Position numbers and translations under genes: made by a program. The notes below the pieces were generated by a model that was given only the letters and a program-made list of their open reading frames with translations, had not been told where the DNA came from and searched no databases. DNA of 64,000 nucleotides from Candidatus Peregrinibacteria bacterium GW2011_GWF2_38_29 (GTDB lineage: Bacteria; Patescibacteriota; Gracilibacteria; UBA1369; UBA12463), in the NCBI GenBank assembly GCA_000992695.1, contig LBUS01000005.1, positions 1 to 64,000 on the forward strand, given 5' to 3'. Of this stretch, positions 42,775 through 51,377 are shown in pieces. The stretch's first letter is position 1. Each line of letters starts with the position of its first letter.

Positions 42775-42803
42775 TTGCATTTTCCGCATTTGTATGCTAT
42801 AAT
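42775..42803 (+). promoter_or_regulatory. Promoter for the CHASE2-cyclase gene
   Basis: TTGCAT (42775-42780), 17 nt ending TGC, TATAAT (42798-42803). The leader of about 80 nt is unusual here. It contains CGTGCG...CGCACG, which can pair, so a regulatory fold is possible. Confidence 0.65.
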
Positions 42804-42886
42804 TTCATGATATTGTTGTAAAAAACGTGCGATCGGGCGCGGCTAAAAGTTACGATAATAAGCGCACGATTCGCGCAATAATTATT

Positions 42887-45013
42887 ATGCAAAAAATAAA
42901 AACAAAAATTTTGGCGCTTGCCGGCATGCTTGTTTTGGTTTCCGTGCTCGTTTCTGCGGGGATTTTTTCCGGCGCACTTAAATCTTGGAACCTTAAACTT
43001 CAAAACGTTTTATATCAAAAAACTGCAGATTTAAGCCAAAATATTGTTATCGTCGAAATCGATAATAAAAGTCTTGATGACGCATCCGGCCTTGGCCGTT
43101 TTCAAAACTGGCGCAGAACTTTTTACGCAAAAGTGCTTAATGAAATCGAAAAAGGCACTCCAAAAGCCGTCGCTTTCGATATCTTGTTTTCCACACGCAC
43201 TCGCGGAATTCCGGAAGATGCGATGAAAGCGAAATTTAACGAAATCAAAAGTCTCACTCCCGAAAACGCAAAAGATTTTGTGGATTTTTTAAGTTCATTT
43301 ATATTTAAAGATGACCATCCGGATGACATCGAATTCGCAGATGAACTCGGAAAATATGACAATGTTTTTATCGCGCAAAATGCAGTTATTCAAACTGAAA
43401 AACCGCAAAATTATCTCACAGCAACGTCGATAATTAATCCGATTGAAATAATTCGCAAAAGTGCACAAAACGGCAACATAAGCGTTCTTCCCGATGCGGA
43501 TAATGTCGTCAGAAGAATTCCATTGGCAGTGATATATAAAGAAGATCCAAATCTTAATTTGCCGCTTGCTATAGCGCAATTTGCATATCCAAATATCGCG
43601 TATCCGACAGGCTCAACGCCGTCCGATAACGGCATGCTTATTAATTATAAAGGCGCGGCCGGCACCTCTCGCTTCAAAAAATTCTCTTTCACTGATGTCT
43701 ATAACGGCAAAGTCGATCCGTCCGAATTCAAAGATAAAATAGTCATGATTGGCGCAACGGCAAAGTCGCTTCAGGATTTGCAATATACGCCGATTTCAAC
43801 TTCAACTCCGATGCCGGGTGTAGAAATCCAGGCGCAGGCGATCGAAACAATTTTAAACAAAGATTATTTGCTTCCGCAAAGTAAGGTCATGACGCTCGCG
43901 ATTTGTTTTATTTTAGCCGCTATTACGATTTTATTCGCGACGAATTTTCACTTTGCTGCAGGAATTTTGATAATAATTATTCTTTCAGGCCTGCACTTTT
44001 TATATGCAAAATACCTGTTTGATAAAACAAATAATTCCGCCGAAATTGCAGACATGGTTTATCCATATTTATCTATTTTGCTCGCATATATTTCAAGTTT
44101 GATTTATCGATATTTTGCCGAGTATAAGGCGAAATCAGCGATCAAAAATGCATTCGGCCATTACGTTAATGAATCGGTTGTAAACGAAATAATCAAGCAT
44201 CCGGAAATGTTAAAACTTGGCGGAGAAAAGAAAGAACTTACAGTCTTTTTTACTGACATAGAAGGCTTCACTTCATACTCCGAACTTCTTCCACCGGAAA
44301 TGGTTACAAACATTTTGAATAAATATTTTTCCGCGATGTCGAAAGTTATTTTGGCGCATGGCGGCACTCTAGATAAATTTGAAGGTGACGCAATTATGGC
44401 TTTCTTTAACGCTCCAATCGATCAGGCAAATCACGCTGAACTTGCGTGCAGAACAATTTTAGAAATGCGTCGCGCTCTAGAAGAACTTAATAACAGCTTA
44501 AAAATCGGCAATTTTCAAATGATAAATTTTCGCACGGGGATCTCAACCGGCCAAGCAGTCGTGGGTAACCTTGGATCGGAAAACCGCTTTGATTACACGA
44601 TTATTGGCGATACGGTTAACACAGCAAGTCGCCTTGAATCCGCAAATAAACAATTTGGCACAAACATAATCGTTTCCGAATCAACATATGAACTTACAAA
44701 AGATAAATTTATTTTCCGTGAAATTGATTTGATTCGCGTTGTCGGAAAGCTCAAGCCAATTCATATTTACGAGCTTATGGCTGAGAAAAACAACTTTTCC
44801 GAAATCGGCACAAATTTAAAATCCGCATTTGAAAAAGCGCTCGCCTTATATCGTGAATGCAGATTCGAAGAAGCAAAAACCGCCTTTGAAGAAGCCCTAA
44901 AAGTCTATCCGGACGACGGCCCATCCAAAACCTATATTTCCCGCTGCGAGGCCTTTATCAAAAACCATCCGCCATGGAACTGGGACGGCGTTTGGCAATT
45001 AACCGTCAAGTAA
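42887..45013 (+). CDS. CHASE2-domain adenylate cyclase
   Basis: 708 residues. N-terminal membrane helix, extracytoplasmic CHASE2 sensor (about 35-330, with PKAVAFDILFSTRTRG and KDKIVMIGATAKSLQDLQYT), three membrane helices (about 340-420), then a class III cyclase. Metal-binding Asp457 is in VFFTDIEGFTSY and the second in EGDAIMAFF. LDKFEGD (Lys) with FDYTIIGDTVN fits ATP rather than GTP. The C-terminus is TPR-like (ALALYRECRFEEAKTAFEEA). Makes cAMP in response to an outside signal. Start at ATG 42887 rather than 42827. Confidence 0.92.
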   Translation: MQKIKTKILALAGMLVLVSVLVSAGIFSGALKSWNLKLQNVLYQKTADLSQNIVIVEIDNKSLDDASGLGRFQNWRRTFYAKVLNEIEKGTPKAVAFDILFSTRTRGIPEDAMKAKFNEIKSLTPENAKDFVDFLSSFIFKDDHPDDIEFADELGKYDNVFIAQNAVIQTEKPQNYLTATSIINPIEIIRKSAQNGNISVLPDADNVVRRIPLAVIYKEDPNLNLPLAIAQFAYPNIAYPTGSTPSDNGMLINYKGAAGTSRFKKFSFTDVYNGKVDPSEFKDKIVMIGATAKSLQDLQYTPISTSTPMPGVEIQAQAIETILNKDYLLPQSKVMTLAICFILAAITILFATNFHFAAGILIIIILSGLHFLYAKYLFDKTNNSAEIADMVYPYLSILLAYISSLIYRYFAEYKAKSAIKNAFGHYVNESVVNEIIKHPEMLKLGGEKKELTVFFTDIEGFTSYSELLPPEMVTNILNKYFSAMSKVILAHGGTLDKFEGDAIMAFFNAPIDQANHAELACRTILEMRRALEELNNSLKIGNFQMINFRTGISTGQAVVGNLGSENRFDYTIIGDTVNTASRLESANKQFGTNIIVSESTYELTKDKFIFREIDLIRVVGKLKPIHIYELMAEKNNFSEIGTNLKSAFEKALALYRECRFEEAKTAFEEALKVYPDDGPSKTYISRCEAFIKNHPPWNWDGVWQLTVK

Positions 45014-45029
45014 ATGGTGGGACAGGATT

Positions 45030-45207
45030 GATAGTTGGTAATTTCTTTGAGTGAAGACTATGAGGCTTTTGAGGTATCCATCTTGGCGAAGTTGAAGTAT
45101 CTGAAAGCTGAATTGCGTTAGGCGTAGCCGAATAGCAATTCGAACGAAACGAGCCAAAGATGGATCAAAAGCCGAATCGGATGAACGAAAAGAATTACCA
45201 ATTATCG
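45030..45207. repeat. Large imperfect inverted repeat (about 175 nt)
   Basis: Left arm from GATAGTTGGTAATTTCTTT (45030) through GGCTTTTGAGG and ATCCATCTTGGC (to about 45087). The right arm has their complements: GCCAAAGATGGAT, CAAAAGCC and AAAGAATTACCAATTATC (to about 45207). Inside is a perfect GAATTGC/GCAATTC stem (45110-45116, 45135-45141) around GGCGTAGCC. It fills the space between the cyclase and the convergent 45202 gene and includes that gene's stop. It could be a bidirectional terminator or a folded-back mobile element. Confidence 0.6.
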
Positions 45208-47010
45208 AATTATTTCCACCGTGATATTGTCGGGTATAGAAGGCACAGTCGGCGCCCAAGCCGGCCAACTTTTTGTTTCGACTTTTTCAACTTCAGGCAA
45301 ATTTCTCACAAAGTCTTTTGCATCATTAATCTTTTTGCCAGTTATATTTTCTTTTATTTTTCTCACCAATTGCGCGCCAAGTTCTTGAGAAGCGTCCAAA
45401 TCAAATTCTTCCGCAGCTTTAATTGTAGCCGTTATTTTGATGTGTCCAGTATTTTTATCAATATCAAAAACTCTATAGCTGAGTGATCCTTCATCGATTC
45501 TTGCGATTCTTTTTTGCGGACTTTGTTTTGTCTTTATTTCCGCTTTCAAGATTTCAAGAACCTCGGTTTTATTAAAGTAATAGCCCTTCAAATCAACTTC
45601 ACCATAAACATCAAATTGATCCTGGATTTTTTCTTCAAGAGATTCATCAACACTAACCCTTGGTTCGGAAATATCAATCGCGAATTTATTATTAACCAAG
45701 TCAAATTTCATTTTATCGGCAAGAGACGAATTTTTTTCACCAACCGCTTTTACAAGCTCATCCGCAGCGGTATTTATCAAAATCGTTTTCATATTTTTAG
45801 TCGCGGTTTTTAAATCTTCTTTGGAAACTTTTTTACTAAAATCGCTTTTTCCGCCGGTCATTGGAGTCGAACTTTCCCCATATAGCTGCTGTTGCGTGCT
45901 TCCCATGAGTGCCGGCAAAATAAATTTGGTTGGCCCAAGATTTCCGCGATCTCCAATCACATTTCCATTTGCATCAAATTCATCGGCAAAAACCGGAACC
46001 TCAAGTTTTCCGGGATTAACGCCATCGGATTTCGGCACAACAACAGGGGATTGAATTCGGAAAACAACGCCGTCCGCGTTTTGAAATCTTGTTTTTGCAA
46101 TAAGAGGTCTGGCGCTGGTCGTATTATTTATAATCGTGAGTTTTCCTGATGCATTAGACCCTTTAAAGATTTTTCCTGTTGCGGAAAATGAATTCGTTTT
46201 TTTCACAGCCAGTGTGATTTGATGCATTGCAAGAACGCGCGGCTGATGCGAATCGACTTCACCTTTATTTTTTGCATAATCAGAAAGTAAAACATTTGAA
46301 GACTGTTCAAGTACGCTCGATTTTGGCGTTATATAAATCGTAATTCCCGGCAAGGCGATATACGCAATTATCAAAAGCACAACGACGCTGATTGAAATAA
46401 GAGCAACGAGAGCTTGTTTATTTGGCGCAATCAAAACCAGTTTTCGATTAACAGGATCAGTCACCGGCACAACGTCTTCATGACTGCTTTTTCTTTTAAA
46501 AATATTAAATCCTTTTGGCATCATTGAAGGCTTTTCGCGTTTGCTTCCACGCCCAATCAAATCAACAATCGAAACTTTTTTGCTGGAGAGTCGCATTGGA
46601 GTTTCATCTTCCATTGTGTTCACAGACGCCTTTAAGGGACTTATCTTAATTTCTTTATCATCTTTATTTTTCCATTGTGAAAGAATTGGCAATCCTCCCA
46701 AATCAACGCGATTATAAACAGGCACGCCAATTTGTCCGCACAGATGAATCCCGTTTGTATCACTCGTTATAATTGACATTTTTTTGCCCAAATCTTCGAT
46801 CTTCTTTTTCAAGATTTTGAGATTTACAAGGCTTTGGAAGATCATTGCTTGTTTTGGCGCAACAATGTAAATATCATTCATTTTTGTCTCATGCGCACGA
46901 TCAAAAATAGTCGTGACTTCATCGTCTATTTCCGCATAAATAATTTTTTTTGCGGGAACGATTTTTTCTTCCGGTGCAAGATTTTCTGATTGTGAGGTTT
47001 TGTCTGTCAT
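45202..47010 (-). CDS. Membrane protein of the CPR 'baseplate J-like' type
   Basis: 602 residues. A cytoplasmic N-terminal domain of about 190 residues (IIYAEIDDEVTTIFDRAHET, DIYIVAPKQAMIF) is followed by one membrane helix (about 212-235, LISISVVVLLIIAYIALPG) and a long beta-rich external region (about 240-600). The external part includes GKIFKGSNASGKLTIINNTT and a C-terminal segment like the end of baseplate J/gp47-type proteins, as CPR homologues are often named. It directly follows the PilM/FtsA-like gene (3-nt gap), so it may act with it in a pilus or envelope-spanning machine. Function unproven. Confidence 0.72.
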   Translation of the reverse strand: MTDKTSQSENLAPEEKIVPAKKIIYAEIDDEVTTIFDRAHETKMNDIYIVAPKQAMIFQSLVNLKILKKKIEDLGKKMSIITSDTNGIHLCGQIGVPVYNRVDLGGLPILSQWKNKDDKEIKISPLKASVNTMEDETPMRLSSKKVSIVDLIGRGSKREKPSMMPKGFNIFKRKSSHEDVVPVTDPVNRKLVLIAPNKQALVALISISVVVLLIIAYIALPGITIYITPKSSVLEQSSNVLLSDYAKNKGEVDSHQPRVLAMHQITLAVKKTNSFSATGKIFKGSNASGKLTIINNTTSARPLIAKTRFQNADGVVFRIQSPVVVPKSDGVNPGKLEVPVFADEFDANGNVIGDRGNLGPTKFILPALMGSTQQQLYGESSTPMTGGKSDFSKKVSKEDLKTATKNMKTILINTAADELVKAVGEKNSSLADKMKFDLVNNKFAIDISEPRVSVDESLEEKIQDQFDVYGEVDLKGYYFNKTEVLEILKAEIKTKQSPQKRIARIDEGSLSYRVFDIDKNTGHIKITATIKAAEEFDLDASQELGAQLVRKIKENITGKKINDAKDFVRNLPEVEKVETKSWPAWAPTVPSIPDNITVEIIR

Positions 47011-47013
47011 GTT

Positions 47014-48264
47014 TTATATTTGCATAAGTCTTACAACTTTTTTGAGCAATTTTGAAAGCACATATTCTTCTCCTATAAATTCTAGCGCAATATTTGCTAA
47101 TGCCAAAGGCGTAACATCATTTGTTTCAGTCAAAAGTTTTGTATCGTCAGTCATATTTTCAACCATTTTTGGCGTCATGAAATTTACGATTGGCTTTCTT
47201 ACAAAAGGTAATGTTTTCACCCATTCGCGACCTTCCAGAATTTCTTTTATTTCAGGTAAAAGCGAGCCACCTCCGCATAGATATATTTTTGATGGGAGCA
47301 TGTCGATTTGTTCAAATTCACTAAGCGTTAAAATGACTCCTGTAAGCCAAACATCGCTATCGCCTTTCATTGCATCACGAACAAGTTTTTCTGAATGTTT
47401 TTCCAGTTTATCAGTGCTGTATGCGATTTTTATTCTTTCCGCATCCGTGAAAGAAACATTCAAACTTTGCGCGAGTCTTTTCGTGAAAGTCCTGCCACCA
47501 ATTGTGAACATTTTCGTTCCTTCAACTCTGCCGTTTCGAACAATCGCAATGTCAGTTGTTCCGCCTCCAATATCAATAAAAATTCCATTCAAATTTATGC
47601 TCTCGGTTTCGCCAAGGGATTTTGCAACCGCATAAGGTTCCGCGGAAATCGCCAAAAGTTCCATATTTAATTCCGACGCAATTGTTTGAAGTGCGCCAAA
47701 ATGCACAAGCGGCGCAAACGCATTAAATATGCTGATAATCACATCTTTTCCCTGAAATCCAATCGGGTTGCTAACGCGATATCCATCAATCGTCACGTCC
47801 GCAATCGCCGCATTAACAAGTTTAACGTCAATTTCATTATAACCTGTTTCAAAGGCCAATTGCGCACGCACCTGATCAAAAGCTTTCCACTGAATTTTAT
47901 GAACAATATTTTTTAATTCCGCCAAATCAATCTTCGTATCCGGCTCGCGCCTTGTATAATGCATACTTAAAGTCGCGCCTTTAACAAGCTCTCCGGCAAT
48001 CCCAATTACCATTTTATCCGGAATTACATTCGCAATTCTTTTCGCATCATTAATCGCACTATGACAATTTTGAATAACGCTCGCGATGTCCATTACAACG
48101 CCACTTTGCATGTCTCCAACTTTTTGATAGCACTTTCCAACACCAATAACGCGCCCTTTTGTGCCTTCACTACTGCAAATGAGCGCTTTTACGACATCGG
48201 TTCCGATATCAAGCGCCAAATAAAAATTCCCTCTTCTACGCAAAGACGACGAGAAAAATCCCAT
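47014..48264 (-). CDS. PilM/FtsA-like actin-fold ATPase
   Basis: 416 residues with actin-fold signatures: phosphate 1 ALDIGTDVVKALIC at the N-terminus, phosphate 2 GIFIDIGGGTTDIAIVRNG, and the adenosine motif IYLCGGGSLLPEI. A SHS2/1C-like insertion (DKMVIGIAGELVKGATLS) places it between FtsA and PilM. The neighbour and the prepilin cluster favour a PilM-like role in type IV pilus assembly, but FtsA-type division function cannot be excluded. ATG 48264. Confidence 0.82.
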   Translation of the reverse strand: MGFFSSSLRRRGNFYLALDIGTDVVKALICSSEGTKGRVIGVGKCYQKVGDMQSGVVMDIASVIQNCHSAINDAKRIANVIPDKMVIGIAGELVKGATLSMHYTRREPDTKIDLAELKNIVHKIQWKAFDQVRAQLAFETGYNEIDVKLVNAAIADVTIDGYRVSNPIGFQGKDVIISIFNAFAPLVHFGALQTIASELNMELLAISAEPYAVAKSLGETESINLNGIFIDIGGGTTDIAIVRNGRVEGTKMFTIGGRTFTKRLAQSLNVSFTDAERIKIAYSTDKLEKHSEKLVRDAMKGDSDVWLTGVILTLSEFEQIDMLPSKIYLCGGGSLLPEIKEILEGREWVKTLPFVRKPIVNFMTPKMVENMTDDTKLLTETNDVTPLALANIALEFIGEEYVLSKLLKKVVRLMQI

Positions 48265-48323
48265 GCATTTATATTATTCGTGCGCGTATATTTTCGCAAG
48301 CTGATTATGGCGAAAATTTATTA

Positions 48324-48734
48324 TTAAACGCTTGTGTTTTGCAGAACTTCACTCATAACATGTCTGCGCATAGCCGTCACATCAGCGCTTCTATTATGCA
48401 GTTCAACATAAACGTCTGCTATGAATGAAGCAAATAGTTCATCGACATTAACTTCCGCATATCTTTCATCAGAAGCGACCGCTTCTTTTAAAGCATCGCG
48501 AGCCCATTCTAATGCGGGAATCAATCCAACGGATTCGGCTTTTTGAATAACGTGATTTACGAGGCGTCCCAAGGCAGTTACGGCGCCACTATAGCCCCTC
48601 ACTTCACCGCCTTCTGTGTGACAATTCAAAAATGTCCGAAATTCTTCTAAGCAGACGTCTTTGTAAGCTACATCGACCTGTAAACCGGCATCGCGGCTTC
48701 CATCAGCAGTATTGAATGATCTAATTGCGTTCAT
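48324..48734 (-). CDS. Hypothetical protein, 136 aa, divergent from the radical SAM operon
   Basis: Helical soluble protein starting MNAIRSFNTADGSRDAG. It has two cysteines (VCLEEFRTFLNCHTEGGE), and helices such as LGRLVNHVIQKAESVG and VNVDELFASFIADVYVELHN. Not recognised. The start at 48734 rather than 48773 is set by a clear promoter that overlaps the longer reading. Sharing a control region with the aminotransferase/radical SAM operon makes a regulatory or substrate role worth testing. Confidence 0.7.
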   Translation of the reverse strand: MNAIRSFNTADGSRDAGLQVDVAYKDVCLEEFRTFLNCHTEGGEVRGYSGAVTALGRLVNHVIQKAESVGLIPALEWARDALKEAVASDERYAEVNVDELFASFIADVYVELHNRSADVTAMRRHVMSEVLQNTSV

Positions 48735-48756
48735 GTTGTTTTTATTAAAGGATACA

Positions 48757-48785
48757 ATTATAAACATGGACAAACATTAAGTCAA
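48757..48785 (-). promoter_or_regulatory. Promoter for the 48734 gene (minus strand)
   Basis: Minus strand TTGACT (48780-48785), 17 nt, TATAAT (48757-48762). The leader holds ATCCTTTAATAAAAACAAC before ATG. Confidence 0.72.
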
Positions 48786-48841
48786 AGGTATTTTACGTAT
48801 AGCCATCATAGTCAAAAAGTGATGTAACTCTATTTACAGGA

Positions 48842-48870
48842 TTGACTTATGCGCAATGGCTCAATATAGT
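48842..48870 (+). promoter_or_regulatory. Promoter for the aminotransferase/radical SAM operon
   Basis: TTGACT (48842-48847), 17 nt, TATAGT (48865-48870). It overlaps an in-frame ATG at 48856 and so argues for the downstream start at 48901. Confidence 0.55.
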
Positions 48871-48900
48871 GGTTTACCAATATTTAATTTTAGCGCGATT

Positions 48901-50415
48901 ATGGAAAACATAGATGGTGCTATATATCGATTAAAGGATTTAGGGAGATTGGCATTAGGCAGAGGTGAAATAGCCGTTGAGGAAATGGCATCTTTTATAA
49001 GTTGGCTTGTTCGGGATAGTCAAATTTCAGCGGACGAACTGGAAAAGATGGAGTCAGGAGGCGTGGTAAAAAACTATAATCCGCCAAATATATTCATTGA
49101 AAGGGCTGAGGGGGATTTTATTTACGGTAAGAACGGTCGCCAGTGGGCTGATTTTCAAAGCGCATATTCAGCGAATAATCTGGGAAATAGAAATGCAAGA
49201 ATAACAGGAGCGGCTAATTGGGCTCAGGCAATGTCATCAGTTTTATCAAGAGCAAGAAAAAGTCCGCAGCTGGCTTTGCTTGGAGGTGAAATCACAAGAC
49301 TGTTTGGTCCAAATTATAAAATGCTTCCAATGAATTCCGGATGCGAAGCAAGCGAAGGGGCGTGTATATTGGCTAAATTGGCATTCAATCGTCATCCTCG
49401 TTTTGAAGAGCGTAGAAATAAAATGAGAGAAAAAGGAGTGACTCCGAAAGTTATTTTTGCAAAAAGAAATTTTCACGGTAGAAGTTTTTGGGCAAAAGCC
49501 ACGTCATCGTCTCCGGAATATAAAGATCCATTCGCGCCATTAACAATGGAGCAAGAAATGAGAATGGTTGAATTTGGCAACATAGACGACATAAAAGAAG
49601 CATTAAAAGATGATGACGTTTATGCAATAATGCTTGAACCAATTCAAGGAGAAGGGGGAGTGAACGTTCCTCCGGAAAATTATTTAAAACAAGTTAGGCA
49701 ACTTTGCGATGAGCACAATGTGCTTTTGGTTTTGGATGAAGTTCAGTGTGGACTTGGAAGGGCCGGCGCTTTACTCGCACAGCATAATTTTGGAGTTGAA
49801 GCCGATTTTACGGCACTTGGAAAGTCTTTAAGCGGAGGAATTTTGCCGGCATCCATGGTTCTTATGAAGAAAGAATATGGAGATTTGATTAGACCGGGAG
49901 AGCATGGCTCAACATTTGGAGGGTCGCCAATAGCATGCGCAATCATGAGAGCATCTTTAAAGGAAATGGAGGATAGGCGGCTGCGTGATGCTTCCAGGGA
50001 AAATGGAGGATTTTTTATCGAGCAACTTCGAGAGGTCTGCAAAGACTTGCCTTATGTAAAAGAAGTTAGAGGGATGGGGCTTATGATAGGCATAGAAGTA
50101 ACAGCGCTGGATACGGAAAATATATGTCAAAAATTTAGAGAATCGAGTTTTGTATATAGGGGCAAAAAGATAGAAGGTGTATGGACAAACTCAACCCATT
50201 CCGGGAAAAACACCGTTATACGCGTTACTCCGCCTTTAACAATGGACAGAGGTCTTTTAAGGGCTTCTGTTTATGCGTTTGCGAAAGCGCTTGGACATAA
50301 GAATCCGGAAAAATTTAGAGCGTATGATTTGGAAAAGCCGGAAACGATTTCAGAGCGTATTTCGAGCGTGACTAAAGGGGTGCAATATTATGCAAGAAGA
50401 ATATTAAATCATTAA
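48901..50415 (+). CDS. Class III PLP aminotransferase
   Basis: About 504 residues. Fold-type I class III aminotransferase, ornithine/acetylornithine/GSA-aminomutase group. LPMNSGCEASEGACILAKLA is the cofactor phosphate site, VLLVLDEVQCGLGRAG the Asp that pairs with the PLP nitrogen, and ALGKSLSGGILPAS carries the PLP lysine (about residue 308). EHGSTFGGSPIACAIM is also typical. Substrate unknown; it is first in an operon with two radical SAM proteins and a racemase-like protein. The longer ATG at 48856 overlaps the promoter, so 48901 is preferred. Confidence 0.83.
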   Translation: MENIDGAIYRLKDLGRLALGRGEIAVEEMASFISWLVRDSQISADELEKMESGGVVKNYNPPNIFIERAEGDFIYGKNGRQWADFQSAYSANNLGNRNARITGAANWAQAMSSVLSRARKSPQLALLGGEITRLFGPNYKMLPMNSGCEASEGACILAKLAFNRHPRFEERRNKMREKGVTPKVIFAKRNFHGRSFWAKATSSSPEYKDPFAPLTMEQEMRMVEFGNIDDIKEALKDDDVYAIMLEPIQGEGGVNVPPENYLKQVRQLCDEHNVLLVLDEVQCGLGRAGALLAQHNFGVEADFTALGKSLSGGILPASMVLMKKEYGDLIRPGEHGSTFGGSPIACAIMRASLKEMEDRRLRDASRENGGFFIEQLREVCKDLPYVKEVRGMGLMIGIEVTALDTENICQKFRESSFVYRGKKIEGVWTNSTHSGKNTVIRVTPPLTMDRGLLRASVYAFAKALGHKNPEKFRAYDLEKPETISERISSVTKGVQYYARRILNH

Positions 50416-50426
50416 ATAATAAACAT

Positions 50427-51377
50427 ATGAGTACAACGGATAAAGTATTCACGGTTGAGGAAACCCAAAGCGATGTGTCTAAAGATGGTGAAAGAGATAT
50501 GGGTAAATATCCAAGTTGCCCATGCTACGTTGCGGCAGATCCATACAAGGGTTGTGCGCATGACTGTGCTTATTGCATATCTACGCATAATTCAGCGGAT
50601 GAGTCGAGGGTGATTGGAGCAAAAGTTGATTTTCCGGAAGTATTGAGGAAAAAGATAAGAGCATTGCCTAGAGCTGCGTATGGAATGCCTGTTTATCTTT
50701 CGCCATGGACGGATGCTTATCAGCCCGCAGAAGAAAGGCTTGGAATTACAAGAAGAACAATAGAGATGTTGATTCAAGAAAAAAGGCCTTTTTTCGTTAT
50801 TACAAAATCAGATCTTGTTACAAGAGACTTGGATTTAATGTCAGCTGAAGGAGTTGAATGCAATGTGTGCATGTCGATCGTTAGCGCGGATGATGATATT
50901 AGAAAAATGCTCGAACCGGGAGCTTCTCCTGTAGAGTCTAGATTTGCGGCACTTAGAGAGGTGTCGGATGCTCAAGTTAGAACTGTGTTAAAAATTGATC
51001 CGGTAATTCCGGGCATTACAAATACTGCCGATAACATGAGAAGAATAATAGAGTCTGCGGCAGAATCAAACGTTGATCACATAACGGCTGAGATATTAAG
51101 ATTGACTCCTGATTTATGGGCTTATATGCAAAAAGTATTGCCGGCAGCTGAGATTGAAAAAATACGCACAGCTTATTTTGGAGAAGATGGGTCACCGATC
51201 AATCAGGTGAGGGGAGATTTATATATAGAAAACGAAGAAAGAATAAGGTTTCTTAACATGGTGAGAACAATGGCTAAAGACAGGGGCATGACATTTTCAA
51301 CATGCTCATATAGAGGGAGCATGGTTAGAAACGATACAATGTGTTTAGGTGTTAGTTTTGGTACAAGAAAACAATGA
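50427..51377 (+). CDS. SPL-like radical SAM protein
   Basis: 316 residues. The cluster motif is DPYKGCAHDCAYCISTH (Cys-x3-Cys-x2-Cys) after YPSCPCYVAADP; the ADPYKGCAHxCxYC context is that of the spore-photoproduct-lyase-like/Rv2578c group. LSPWTDAYQPAEERLGITRR and VLKIDPVIPGI are also group-typical. A second small Cys set lies at the C-terminus (STCSYRGS, TMCLG). Reaction unknown. It starts 11 nt after the aminotransferase and its stop overlaps the next start by 4 nt. Confidence 0.8.
   Translation: MSTTDKVFTVEETQSDVSKDGERDMGKYPSCPCYVAADPYKGCAHDCAYCISTHNSADESRVIGAKVDFPEVLRKKIRALPRAAYGMPVYLSPWTDAYQPAEERLGITRRTIEMLIQEKRPFFVITKSDLVTRDLDLMSAEGVECNVCMSIVSADDDIRKMLEPGASPVESRFAALREVSDAQVRTVLKIDPVIPGITNTADNMRRIIESAAESNVDHITAEILRLTPDLWAYMQKVLPAAEIEKIRTAYFGEDGSPINQVRGDLYIENEERIRFLNMVRTMAKDRGMTFSTCSYRGSMVRNDTMCLGVSFGTRKQ

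Larger units (their letters stand above)
42489..42886. other. Intergenic region with palindrome element and cyclase promoter
   Basis: Apart from the hairpin, the repeat (42597-42717) and the promoter (42775-42803), this 398-base gap holds no gene. A 198-base open frame across the repeat (42562-42759) is a translation of the repeat itself. Confidence 0.6.

Noticed and set aside
46447-47670. Long plus-strand frames opposite the PilM and baseplate-like genes (for example 47000-47635)
   Set aside because: Shadows of strongly supported minus-strand genes; no promoter and Ser/Phe-rich composition.
48324-48734. 136-aa protein as the precursor peptide of the radical SAM operon
   Set aside because: It is long, helical and lacks a leader-core pattern or a Cys/Gly-rich core; kept only as a neighbour of unknown role.
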